From Myxococcota bacterium (GTDB taxonomy: Bacteria; Myxococcota; JAJVIH01), in assembly GCA_022072125.1 (NCBI GenBank), contig JAJVIH010000031.1:1-64000 (forward strand): DNA of 64,000 bases, given 5' to 3'. Shown here one piece after another: positions 9,604 through 22,523 of this stretch. A program made the position numbers and the translations under genes. How positions within the stretch are numbered: the stretch's first letter is position 1; every line of letters starts with the position of its first letter. The notes beneath the pieces were generated by a model. The model was given only the letters and a program-made list of their open reading frames with translations, searched no databases and was not told the origin of the DNA.

Positions 9604-10239
9604 ATGAAGCTGTTCAACAAACGGATTGCGGCCCTGGTTTTCGTGGCGGTGATCGGCCTTTCCTGGGCGGCCTGGGCTGGCGGGGGAGAATCCCACGGCG
9701 GCGGTCAGGACGCCGCTGCTCATGGCGGCGGGCATCACTACGTGCTGTTCTGGGAAGACGGCAAGGAAACCATGAAAATCGCCGCGGCGGCGGTCAACTT
9801 CGGCGTCATCCTGGTGCTGTTGATGATCTACGCCCGGCCGGCCCTGCGGCAGTCGCTGTCCCGCCGCTCGCTGCAAATCCGCGACGCCCTCGGCGCGGCG
9901 GAGAAAGCCCGCCAGGAAGCGGAGGCCGAACTGAGGAAGTACCGGGATCGCCTGGCCGCCATCGAGAAGGAAGTGGCGGAAATCCAGCGGGTCTACAGGG
10001 AAGAGGCCGGGCGCGAGCGCGACCGTCTGGAACAAGGCGCCCGCGATCAGGCCAAAAAAATGAAGGAAGAGTGCGAGGCCGCCATCCAGGCTGAAGTCAA
10101 GAAGGCCCGGCTTGCGCTCTCCAACGAAGCGGCTGATCTCGCCGTCAGGCTGGCGATGGACATCATCCGCAAGGAAATGACCGATGCGGACCGGCATCGT
10201 CTCGTGCAGGAGACGACCAAGGTGCTCCGCCACATGTAA
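9604..10239 (+). CDS. atpF: ATP synthase Fo subunit b
   Basis: Signal-like N terminus, His/Gly-rich segment, TM VNFGVILVLLMIYA, ARPALRQSLSRRSLQIRDALGAAEKARQEAEAELRKY coiled coil; precedes atpH. Confidence 0.85.
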   Translation: MKLFNKRIAALVFVAVIGLSWAAWAGGGESHGGGQDAAAHGGGHHYVLFWEDGKETMKIAAAAVNFGVILVLLMIYARPALRQSLSRRSLQIRDALGAAEKARQEAEAELRKYRDRLAAIEKEVAEIQRVYREEAGRERDRLEQGARDQAKKMKEECEAAIQAEVKKARLALSNEAADLAVRLAMDIIRKEMTDADRHRLVQETTKVLRHM

Positions 10240-10251
10240 GTCAGGTGGATT

Positions 10252-10797
10252 ATGCTGTCACAGGCCGTAGCCAAACGTTACGCGCGGGCGCTGATTGAAG
10301 CCATCCCTCCCGGGATGCGCTGGGAAAACGTGGCCTCCGAGCTGGAGGATTTCGCCGTCATGTTCCGCGACAACAAGGCGTTGCGCGAGGTTTTCCTCAA
10401 CCCCGCTTTTCAGGACGAAGAGCGTTTGAAGGTCCTCGGCGCCGTCATGGACAAAATGTCCATGAACGACATCGCCCGCGGATTCCTCAAGGTGCTGGTG
10501 CGCAACCAGCGTCTGGATCACGTGATGCTGATCTCGAACACGGTGCGCCGCTTCGTGGACGAGCGCGAGGGCCGGGTGCGCGGAAATCTGATTTCCGCCA
10601 TTCAGGTGGCCCCCGCCGACCTCAGGGAAATCGAGGAAACCCTTGCCCAGGCGGTGGGCAAGAAGGTTCAGCTTGAGGAAAAGATTGACCCCGCCATCAT
10701 TGGCGGTTTCATCGCCCGCATTGGCAACGTGGTTTTTGACGGCAGCGTCCGCCGGCACCTGGAGACGGTCCGCCACCGCCTCGCGCCGGAAATCTGA
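10252..10797 (+). CDS. atpH: ATP synthase F1 subunit delta
   Basis: VAKRYARALIEA…NPAF…F.KVLVRNQRLDHV…IDPAIIGGFIARIGNVVFDGSVRRHLE. Confidence 0.93.
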   Translation: MLSQAVAKRYARALIEAIPPGMRWENVASELEDFAVMFRDNKALREVFLNPAFQDEERLKVLGAVMDKMSMNDIARGFLKVLVRNQRLDHVMLISNTVRRFVDEREGRVRGNLISAIQVAPADLREIEETLAQAVGKKVQLEEKIDPAIIGGFIARIGNVVFDGSVRRHLETVRHRLAPEI

Positions 10798-12375
<1,578 letters not shown>

Positions 12376-12378
12376 TCC

Positions 12379-14669
<2,291 letters not shown>

Positions 14670-14678
14670 GGAGCCGCC

Positions 14679-15089
14679 ATGGCAGCAGCGCTCAAATTGT
14701 CCCTTGTCACCCCCGCTGGCGTGGCCGCCAGCACGGCGGTGGATTACGTCACCGCGCCGGGCTTTCACGGCGAATTTGGCGTGTTGCCCGGCCACACGCC
14801 GTTCATCACGCGGCTGCTCGCCGGGGTGATCGCCTTCAACGAAGGCGGCCAGCAGCGGGTCTTCGCGATTGGCAGCGGACTGGTCGAAATCAACAACAAC
14901 GAAGTGCTGGCGCTGGTGGATTTCGCCGAGGAGGCCGCCTCGATTGACGCCGCCAAAGCCAAATCGGAACTGGAGCAATTCGAACGGGAACTCCTGAACG
15001 CTTCGTTCTATGACGAGGACCATGAAAAGCTGCGCGCCCGCGTCGAAGCGGCCGGAGCCCGGGTCCGCGTTTCCAGCCGCGTGCATTGA
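14679..15089 (+). CDS. atpC: ATP synthase F1 subunit epsilon
   Basis: LKLSLVTPAGVAASTAVDYVTAPGFHGEFGVLPGHTPFITRLLAGV; last gene of the operon. Confidence 0.95.
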   Translation: MAAALKLSLVTPAGVAASTAVDYVTAPGFHGEFGVLPGHTPFITRLLAGVIAFNEGGQQRVFAIGSGLVEINNNEVLALVDFAEEAASIDAAKAKSELEQFERELLNASFYDEDHEKLRARVEAAGARVRVSSRVH

Positions 15090-15135
15090 TCTCCGCGGAG
15101 GCGGCGGCCCAACCGCTGCGGGGCCTTCGTTCAAA

Positions 15136-15174
15136 CCATCCCCGGAATGGCCGCCATTCCGGGGATGGTTTTTT
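15136..15174 (+). terminator. intrinsic terminator of the atp operon, shared with convergent hemS-like gene
   Basis: CCATCCCCGGAATGG-CCG-CCATTCCGGGGATGG perfect 15-bp stem, 3-nt loop, then TTTTTT. Confidence 0.93.
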
Positions 15175-15189
15175 GGCGCACCCTGGCGG

Positions 15190-16257
15190 TTATGACGTGT
15201 AATGGCAGCCGGACTGATTGCTCTGGACATCGGCCAATAACTCACGCCAGGCTTCCTGTTCAGGGATGCCGGGTTTGCGCTTGCCGGACAGCATGGCGAT
15301 GGATTCGCCATTGGCGTCGAACAACTCCAGGCTGTTGACATCCCCATCGCGGGTGGGCTTGCGGACAAACCACGCCTGGGCGATGGCGTCTTCGCGCAGA
15401 TGCAGGTTGAATCCCGGATCCAGAATATTGAACCAGGGCCCCATCACCTGCACCCGCCGGATGGGACCGGTATGAATCTCAATGCAGCCGCGGTTGCCCA
15501 CAAACACCATGATGGGAATTTCCCGTTGCGCCGCCAGATTCGCCACCAGGCGAAGCGCGGCCGGGGGGGCGTGCTGGGTGAATCGTCCCTCCGCGCTGGC
15601 CATCGCCTGGGTGCGCGACACCCGGAATTTTTTCAGCAGCGGGAAAAAATCATGGGTGTCTTCGAGTCTTTCCCACGCATCCAGAAAACCGGCGAAATCA
15701 ATTTCCGGTCCTGGGGCGAGCTGCGGAAATTTGCGCGGCGCAAATGGACCGGGTTCTTCCTGGCTGGCCGCGCGGTGTTGATTGACGAAGCTGTTGAAGA
15801 GGGATGGGGCGTCATGCTCCAGATAGACCTTGTGAACCGCGTCTCCCGATTCATCGAAAAACTGGATGCTGTAGCGCAGCCCGGATTTCATTTCCTCCAC
15901 CGAGGCGAATGAATATTTCCAGCAGGAGGGGAAAAGGCGGAGGTCGATGTTTTCGTCCAGCACCAAACCTGCATGGCCCTGGAAGCTGATGTTGCGATAG
16001 CGGCCGATCTTCTCGATGACCGCGTGATCATTGCGGGTCAGCGCCATGCACTCGCCCAGCTTTTCCAAATCGTGGAACTGGGCCTGAAAATCGTTGCTCA
16101 GCCGGATCACCTGTTCTCCCAGTTCGGATGCGAGCAGCCCGGCCTCGGGAACGCCCAGCATTTTCGCGGCGTCCCGGATGCGGACGCCCGGGTTGCGCGC
16201 GCGGAATTCGGACCAGCGGGGATGTGAATGGACGGAGATATTTTCAGCGGCGTTCAT
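15190..16257 (-). CDS. hemin-degrading factor family protein (HemS/ChuX/HmuS-like)
   Basis: RWSEFRARNPGVRIRDAAKMLGVPEAGLLASELGEQVIRL…LGECMALTRNDHAVIEKIGRYRNISFQGHAGLVL; end of the heme operon; start trimmed, overlaps upstream stop by 4 nt. Confidence 0.9.
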   Translation of the reverse strand: MNAAENISVHSHPRWSEFRARNPGVRIRDAAKMLGVPEAGLLASELGEQVIRLSNDFQAQFHDLEKLGECMALTRNDHAVIEKIGRYRNISFQGHAGLVLDENIDLRLFPSCWKYSFASVEEMKSGLRYSIQFFDESGDAVHKVYLEHDAPSLFNSFVNQHRAASQEEPGPFAPRKFPQLAPGPEIDFAGFLDAWERLEDTHDFFPLLKKFRVSRTQAMASAEGRFTQHAPPAALRLVANLAAQREIPIMVFVGNRGCIEIHTGPIRRVQVMGPWFNILDPGFNLHLREDAIAQAWFVRKPTRDGDVNSLELFDANGESIAMLSGKRKPGIPEQEAWRELLADVQSNQSGCHYTS

Positions 16258-17084
16258 GGATGGACCTCCTTGGGTGGTTGAGCGGACAGGGAAAAAGAAC
16301 GGGTTGGCGGAAACACCACGTAGGGCTGGGCTTCGCGGTCGTGCAGGATGATCGGACGCCGGCCCCAGACCTGCTCGACCAGTCCGGGATGGATAACCTC
16401 CTGCGGAGCGCCGGAAACCGCCAGCCTTCCGCCGGAAAGAACATGGATGCGGCCGCCCCAGCCAAGGCAGAGGTTGAGATCGTGAATGACCGCGCACACA
16501 ATCACGCCAGCCCGGACCATCTCGCGAGCGCGCTCCAGCAAGTCATGCTGGTGGCGGATATCCAGGCTGGAAGTGGGCTCGTCCAGCAACAGCCACCGGC
16601 AATCCGCGGCGGCCGGATCCTCCAGTTGCGCGCGGCAACGGGCGAAGATCACGCGCTGGCGTTCGCCGCCGGAAAGGCTGACAAACATGCGGTCCGCCAG
16701 ATGCCGCGCCTGGCTTTGCTCCAGCATGCGGCGGGCGATGTTTTTGCCGGCCTCCGAAGCCTCGTCGCCCCAGGGAATGCGCCCCATCGCCGCCACCTGC
16801 AGGGCCGTGAAGCCGAACACCACATTGGAGTTCTGCGGCATGTGCGCGCGGCGCCGCGCCAGTCCTTCACGATTCATGGAATGGATGGCCGCGCCGCCCG
16901 CGCGGACTTCGCCTTCATCCGGGGCCAGATCTCCGGAGAGCAGCCGCAGCAACGTGCTCTTTCCCGCTCCGTTGGGTCCGGCGATCACATGGAGAACTCC
17001 CGGCTCCAGCCGCAGATTGATATCCCTGACCAGCCAGGCGCCGCCTGCGCGGAAACCGGCGGATTTGCATTCAAGCATGTTCAA
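16254..17084 (-). CDS. hmuV: heme ABC transporter ATP-binding protein
   Basis: VIAGPNGAGKSTLLRLLSGDLAP Walker A, SLSGGERQRVIFARC signature, WLLLDEPTSSLDIRHQ Walker B. Confidence 0.93.
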   Translation of the reverse strand: MNMLECKSAGFRAGGAWLVRDINLRLEPGVLHVIAGPNGAGKSTLLRLLSGDLAPDEGEVRAGGAAIHSMNREGLARRRAHMPQNSNVVFGFTALQVAAMGRIPWGDEASEAGKNIARRMLEQSQARHLADRMFVSLSGGERQRVIFARCRAQLEDPAAADCRWLLLDEPTSSLDIRHQHDLLERAREMVRAGVIVCAVIHDLNLCLGWGGRIHVLSGGRLAVSGAPQEVIHPGLVEQVWGRRPIILHDREAQPYVVFPPTRSFSLSAQPPKEVHP

Positions 17085-18120
17085 CTCCCGTGGGAATTTT
17101 CAGGGCCAGCCAGAGCAGGTACGGGGCGCCAAGCGCGGCGGTGACCATGCCCAGCGGCAATTCCGCGGGCGGATGCAGCGCCCGCGCAAAGGCGTCCGCC
17201 AAGGCGAGAAATGAGGCGCCCAGCAATCCGGCCGCGGGCAGGGACCAGCGGAAATCGGGTCCGATGAGAAACCGGGCGGCGTGGGGCGCCAGCAGGCCGG
17301 CGAATCCAATCACGCCCGTACAGGCCACGGCGGCGCCCACGGAGAGGGCCGTGGACAGGCTGACCAGCCAGCGCATTCGCGGCAAGTGAAGGCCCAGGCG
17401 CGCTGCGTCCGCCTCCCCCAGCGCCAGGGCGTTGAGCCAGCGGCGCAATCCGGACTGGATCGCCAGACCGGCGATGATGAACAGCGCCGCCCAGGGCAGG
17501 GCGCCGGCGGACGCTCCGCCCAATGAGCCCATGGTCCAGAAGGTGAACGAGCGGAGTTGGGCGTCGTCGGCCATGAAGATCAGCGCGCCCAGGCAGGCGG
17601 CGAAGAGGGCGTTCAGGGATACCCCCACAATCACCAGGTGTGCGTTGCCGGTGTCGCGCCGGGCGATGGCCGCGATCAGGATGCTCGCCAGCAAGGCCCC
17701 GGCGAACGCGCTGACGGACAGAAAAAATCCCGCCGCCGCGCCCATCACAATCGCCAGCGCCGCAAAGAGCGCCGCGCCAGTAGAGACGCCGATCACGCCG
17801 GGATCCGCCAAAGGGTTGCGGAAAAGCCCCTGCGTGCTCGCGCCGCCGCAGCCCAACGCCGTCCCCGCCAGCCATGCCATGATCAGACGCTGGAGGCGCA
17901 GCCGCACCACGGATTCCTCCAGTCCAGCGGGAATATTGTCCCGTGTCAGGTTCAGCAGGGCTTTCATCACCGCGCCGGGGGTCAGCGTCACCGCTCCGAG
18001 ACACAACATGAGCAGGGAGGACAGAACGAGGAATCCCGCCAGCGCGATCATGATCCCCCCGCGCGCGCCGCATGGCGGCGCCCAGTCGCGGATGCGCAAT
18101 ATCAAACCCTGGGCTCTCAT
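17071..18120 (-). CDS. hmuU: heme ABC transporter permease (FecCD family)
   Basis: Polytopic; LRLQRLIMAWLAGTALGCGGASTQGLFRNPLADPGVIGVSTGA, TGVIGFAGLLAPHAARFLIGPDFR, PAELPLGMVTAALGAPYLLWL. Confidence 0.95.
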   Translation of the reverse strand: MRAQGLILRIRDWAPPCGARGGIMIALAGFLVLSSLLMLCLGAVTLTPGAVMKALLNLTRDNIPAGLEESVVRLRLQRLIMAWLAGTALGCGGASTQGLFRNPLADPGVIGVSTGAALFAALAIVMGAAAGFFLSVSAFAGALLASILIAAIARRDTGNAHLVIVGVSLNALFAACLGALIFMADDAQLRSFTFWTMGSLGGASAGALPWAALFIIAGLAIQSGLRRWLNALALGEADAARLGLHLPRMRWLVSLSTALSVGAAVACTGVIGFAGLLAPHAARFLIGPDFRWSLPAAGLLGASFLALADAFARALHPPAELPLGMVTAALGAPYLLWLALKIPTGVEHA

Positions 18121-19040
18121 CTGGATTGCAGCGTCCCCAGTTTTCCCGCCAGTTCCCGCAGGGCCGCCGGAGCGCGCGGGCCAAATCCCATGAGCATGAG
18201 ATCATCCAGGGCGATCACCGCCCGGTTCTTCCCCGCCGGAGTGTCCGCGACACCGGGAATTTTCAGGAAACCATCCACCCCGCCCAGGCTTTCCAGGCCG
18301 CGCGCGGGCAAGACAAAAAATGCCGGCGCGGTGCGGACCAGGGCATCCGCCGCGATGGGCTTGTAGCCTTCCACGTCTGCAAAAACATTTTGCGCTCCAG
18401 CAAGGGACAACATGGCGTGCCCCTCGGTTCCGGTTCCGGCGCCGTTCAGCACGTTGACGCCGCGGGCGTAGATGAATGCGGCGCGCGGGCGTTTGGACGG
18501 GTTGACCGCCCCCAGTACGCGGTCAAATTCCTCGCGCACCGAGGCGGCCAGCTTCTTCGCCGGTTCTTCCAGCCCCGCGGCGCTTCCCACCTGTTCGATG
18601 CGGTTCGCGGCGCCGGCGGCGTCGAAGACGTTTGGGATCATGACGACCTGGATTCCGGCCGCGCGGATATTGTCGAGGGCCGTTGGCGGACCGGAATCCT
18701 CCTGCGCCAGCAACAGAGTGGGCCGTAACGCCAACACCCCTTCCGCCGCCAATTGCCGGCGGTAGCCGATTTTCGCCAGTCCGCTCACCAGGTCTTCGGG
18801 ATAAACGCTGGAGGTGTCAGCTCCGGCGATCATTCCCGATCCGCCTATCGCCGCGAGGATTTCAGTGATCACGCCGCCCGAGACAACTACCCTTGGCGCG
18901 TTGAGCGCGCTGGCGGCGGCGGGGGCATCCGGGATGTTCCGTTGTTTTTCCACCCTTTCACAGGCGCACAGGGCCAACAGCAACGCGGCGCCGGCCGCAA
19001 GCGGCCATGGCATGAACAACCGGTGATTCTGGGCGATCAT
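18117..19040 (-). CDS. hmuT: heme ABC transporter substrate-binding protein
   Basis: Lipobox LLALCAC; RVVVSGGVITEILAAIGGSGMIAGADTSSVYPEDLVSGLAKIGYRRQLAAEGVLALRPTLLLAQEDSGPP. Start trimmed. Confidence 0.9.
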   Translation of the reverse strand: MIAQNHRLFMPWPLAAGAALLLALCACERVEKQRNIPDAPAAASALNAPRVVVSGGVITEILAAIGGSGMIAGADTSSVYPEDLVSGLAKIGYRRQLAAEGVLALRPTLLLAQEDSGPPTALDNIRAAGIQVVMIPNVFDAAGAANRIEQVGSAAGLEEPAKKLAASVREEFDRVLGAVNPSKRPRAAFIYARGVNVLNGAGTGTEGHAMLSLAGAQNVFADVEGYKPIAADALVRTAPAFFVLPARGLESLGGVDGFLKIPGVADTPAGKNRAVIALDDLMLMGFGPRAPAALRELAGKLGTLQSR

Positions 19041-19107
19041 TGGGGGCTCCTCCTGGAACAGACGGGAACTCCGCGCACCCACTGGCGGAGCGGAGTTCCC
19101 GTCCACA

Positions 19108-20439
19108 TCAGAACCTGGTTACGCCCGGTCCGGCGGCGATGAAATCGATCTGGAAAACGCCTGACTTCCAGCCGGTGATGCGGAATTTGGCGAAAGTTCC
19201 ATCAGCCAGCCGCAGAGCGTACACATGGTCTTTAGGCGAAACCCTGTGGGTGGCGGGATCATAGTTGAACCAGCCAGCCAGCACCGGATTTCCTGGATAA
19301 TCAGGCGTTCCCGGAGGCCCCTGGGCGGGCAGTTTTTTGTCCACTTCGAAGGCGAGCGCAGACATATCCGCTTCATCCTGGATGGAGGCTGTTTTGAGCA
19401 GCGCCGCGCCAGCCTTACCTGGTCCGCTGATTCCACTGTTGGTGCGGATCAACGTGCGGCTGAAGCCGATATCCCATTCCGTGCTGGTTTCCGGGGTGGC
19501 GGTATTGACGATGGTCCCGCCGAGTTGGAAGTAGATCCACTTCTGGCCATCGGCGGCCGCGATTTCAGCCTGCCTGGTTGGCAATGGTTGAGGAGGCCTG
19601 GAGTCCGCAACCGCCGCGTCGCTGGCGTCAGCGGGGCCTGTATCGTTGACCACGCTGTCCGCTGGCGTGGCGTCCGCGGATGAACTCGAATCGGCGGGAC
19701 CGGCGCCGTCCGCTTCCGATCCTCCATCCGCGCTGGCGTCAGCGGAGACCGAAGCGTCCGGGGCGGGAGCCGCGGCGCCGGGAGGAATGGCGGCGCTGGT
19801 TTCGGCGGCAGCGGCATCGCCCGGGATTTCCTGGGAACGGAACTGCACAAACCCTGGGGTTCCGGCGCCGTCGTAGTACTTGAGAAACTGGATTTTGAAA
19901 AAACGTTTCGCGGTGGTGCGGACCACATAGATCAGATTCTCGCGGGCGGTCAGCACGTGGTTGCTGGAGTTATAGCTGAACCAGGCGTCCCCGCTGTTGA
20001 AGACCGATTCAAAGGTGCGCGAAGTATCCGCTCCGGCTTCCACGGGCGCATCGGTCATAAATCCGCTGGAAGGGGCTTTGGTTACCGACTCCCAAGAGAC
20101 GTCCTTCAGAATGGCGGCGGCGGCGCCGCATTTTCCGTTCGCCCCGCCATTGGATTTCACCTTGAAGCGTTGCAGAGCGATATCCCACTCACAACCCGCG
20201 GTCTCCGCCACCGGTGTTCCGGCCTCGCCCTTGTCCAGATCAACGGGAACCCACTTGTCCGCGTTCTGGGCGTCAATCGTCCACGTCCTTTCCCCTGACG
20301 TGGAAGGAGCCGGAGAGTGGATTCCCGCATCCGCCGCGAAACCGCCTCCATCCACGCCGGAGTTTTGTTGCGTCTGCTCCGCGCACCCCGCGGCGAGAGC
20401 GGCCAGCAGCAAGAACAACAGTTGACGACGATATTTCAT
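19108..20439 (-). CDS. HmuY-like heme-binding lipoprotein with two HmuY-like domains
   Basis: Lipobox LAAGCAEQ; domain 1 WTIDAQNADKWVPVDLDKGE…CEWDIALQRFKVKSNGGANGKCGA; domain 2 IAAADGQKWIYFQLGGTIVNTATPETSTEWDIGFSRTLIRTNSGISGPGKAGA; Ala/Asp/Ser linker. Confidence 0.8.
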   Translation of the reverse strand: MKYRRQLLFLLLAALAAGCAEQTQQNSGVDGGGFAADAGIHSPAPSTSGERTWTIDAQNADKWVPVDLDKGEAGTPVAETAGCEWDIALQRFKVKSNGGANGKCGAAAAILKDVSWESVTKAPSSGFMTDAPVEAGADTSRTFESVFNSGDAWFSYNSSNHVLTARENLIYVVRTTAKRFFKIQFLKYYDGAGTPGFVQFRSQEIPGDAAAAETSAAIPPGAAAPAPDASVSADASADGGSEADGAGPADSSSSADATPADSVVNDTGPADASDAAVADSRPPQPLPTRQAEIAAADGQKWIYFQLGGTIVNTATPETSTEWDIGFSRTLIRTNSGISGPGKAGAALLKTASIQDEADMSALAFEVDKKLPAQGPPGTPDYPGNPVLAGWFNYDPATHRVSPKDHVYALRLADGTFAKFRITGWKSGVFQIDFIAAGPGVTRF

Positions 20440-20441
20440 GA

Positions 20442-22436
20442 TCAGTCTCCCAGGTTGGTGTTGGAATCCATGCGGGCCTGGAGACCCGCAAAGAACGTGC
20501 GCGGCTGAATGGGCGTCAGGGCGGGGTCGCCCGCATTGGCGATGTTGTTGCAGCCAGCGAATACCGTGAAAATCTGGTGGTAAAAGGTCCAGCCGATGCG
20601 TGCATCCAGGGTGGTGAACGGCCGCGCATCCTGCCGGGACAGAACGCCATCGCCATCTTCATCGGGATAGAATGGGCGCGATCCCTGCCACTGGAGGCGG
20701 CCGCCAAGTTCCAGGCCGCTGCGCGGCTCCTCCATGGTCACGCCGCCGGTGATACGATGGGCCGCCCTCCCGGTGAGCGCCAGGCCCGAATCCAGATCCC
20801 GCGCATCCAGCAGCACATATCCGGCGTTGAGCCGCAGCCAGCGCACGGGCCGGATATCCGCGTGGGTTTCAACGCCCTGTGTTCGCGCGGCAGCGACATT
20901 CACATAACCAAAGCGGGTGGGCGCGCCGGGCGCGGGCTGCCCAACCGTATCCGCCTGGATCAGATCATCCAGATCGTTGCGGAAATAGTTGACCGACCAC
21001 CAAAGCTCCTGGAGCGGATGAAACTCCACGCTGGCATTGATGGCGCGCGCGCGTTCCGGCCGGAGATCGGGATTGCCCTCCACCACGTATCCAGCGCCGG
21101 GATTTTCGAAATTCAGCAGCAATTCGCGGAAATCCGGTGAGCGGAACCCCCAGCCATAACTGGCCCGCAGAGCGATCCATTTGTGCGGATCAAAACGCGC
21201 CGCCAGCTTGGGCGATGGAAACACTCCAAACTGGGAATCCGCATCCAGCCGGAATCCGGGCGACAGGGTGAGCAGGGGCGCCCGCAGGACAAACCATTCG
21301 TACTGGAGGAACGGACTGACGCGCGTCCGTTCGCCATCTCCGGTTTTGAGCCGTTCAGAAGCCAGGCGCTGGAACAACCCATCCACGCCGCCGGTCAGCA
21401 GATGTTGGTTGTGCAGCATGGCGTCGTACTGAAGCAGGGCCGAGCCGAGCCATTCCGTGCTCTCCTGACGGCGATCCAGCGCATTGGAGTTGCGCTGGTC
21501 GGAGACAAAGTCGTCGTTCCAGTAAGAAAGGCTGGCGCGGGCTTGCAACCGGTCGGCGTCGCGCAGGCGAAAATCCCCCGACAAAACGCCGCTGTGAATT
21601 TGCTGGCTGTTTGCGCGGTCAAACACCGCTCCCGCCGCGTTGGCGTCCACCGCGCGCAATACCCTCGGGTTGAAATCTCCTCTCAACCCCAACCGCGCGT
21701 GCGAAGTCAGATCCAATTCATGGTTTGTGGCGATCCGTCCGGACTGGAATGCGCTGCCCGAAGTAGCCGTGGACGCAGGATCAACCCGGTATGGATCCTG
21801 GCGCCGGTAACCGCCGCTGAGGACGCCCGAATACCAGCCCCGCCTGAACCCAAGGGAGCCATGGCTGTCCACACCTGCGAAACTGCCGCCCTGCGCGGAG
21901 ACATCGGCGAACCAGGCCCGGTTGGCGCGCCGCGTGATGATATTCACCACTCCGCCAATCGCCTCGGAGCCATACAGCGAAGATGAGGGCCCTTTGACAA
22001 TCTCCACCCGCTCGATGTCCTCGATGGTGAACCGGGTCAAATCCACTCCGCCATCCACGCGCCCGGCCACGCGATCGCCATCCACCAGGACCAGAACGTA
22101 TTTGGGGTCCAATCCCTGCATGCGCAGTTGGGCGCCCCGGAACGAGCGGACGACCTCCAGCCCCGGATATTCCTCCAGAACCTCCGCGAGATTGAGTTGA
22201 CCAGCCTTTTCCGCCTCGCGGGCGCTGATAACCTCTGTGGCGACCGTGCTGTCCGCCAGGGGACGCGGCGATCGCGCCCCGGTGACCACGACTTCCGGAA
22301 CCGCCAGCACTCCGCTGGAAGCACCCAGGTCTTCATCCATTAGATCGCCGCCGCTGCCGGCGCTGACCGGGAGGTTCCACAGGCACATGGATGCGCAACC
22401 CAGAACAATGAGATGGAAGTTCAGCTTCACGGCCAT
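20442..22436 (-). CDS. TonB-dependent outer-membrane heme/iron receptor
   Basis: VVVTGARSPRPLADSTVATEVISAREAEKAGQLNLAEVLEEYPGLEV plug, VEIVKGPSSSLYGSEAIGGVVNIITRR, C-terminal beta-barrel. Confidence 0.95.
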   Translation of the reverse strand: MAVKLNFHLIVLGCASMCLWNLPVSAGSGGDLMDEDLGASSGVLAVPEVVVTGARSPRPLADSTVATEVISAREAEKAGQLNLAEVLEEYPGLEVVRSFRGAQLRMQGLDPKYVLVLVDGDRVAGRVDGGVDLTRFTIEDIERVEIVKGPSSSLYGSEAIGGVVNIITRRANRAWFADVSAQGGSFAGVDSHGSLGFRRGWYSGVLSGGYRRQDPYRVDPASTATSGSAFQSGRIATNHELDLTSHARLGLRGDFNPRVLRAVDANAAGAVFDRANSQQIHSGVLSGDFRLRDADRLQARASLSYWNDDFVSDQRNSNALDRRQESTEWLGSALLQYDAMLHNQHLLTGGVDGLFQRLASERLKTGDGERTRVSPFLQYEWFVLRAPLLTLSPGFRLDADSQFGVFPSPKLAARFDPHKWIALRASYGWGFRSPDFRELLLNFENPGAGYVVEGNPDLRPERARAINASVEFHPLQELWWSVNYFRNDLDDLIQADTVGQPAPGAPTRFGYVNVAAARTQGVETHADIRPVRWLRLNAGYVLLDARDLDSGLALTGRAAHRITGGVTMEEPRSGLELGGRLQWQGSRPFYPDEDGDGVLSRQDARPFTTLDARIGWTFYHQIFTVFAGCNNIANAGDPALTPIQPRTFFAGLQARMDSNTNLGD

Positions 22437-22440
22437 TATT

Positions 22441-22459
22441 GATAATGATTTTCATAATC
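22441..22459 (-). promoter_or_regulatory. Fur box controlling the heme uptake operon
   Basis: GATAATGATTTTCATAATC matches GATAATGATAATCATTATC at 16 of 19 positions; 5 nt upstream of the annotated receptor ATG. Confidence 0.85.
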
Positions 22460-22523
22460 AAGATCAATAAATATTATTCTCACGCTGGAGGTCGGGTTCA
22501 GGGACTGATACAACTTGCGTCCC

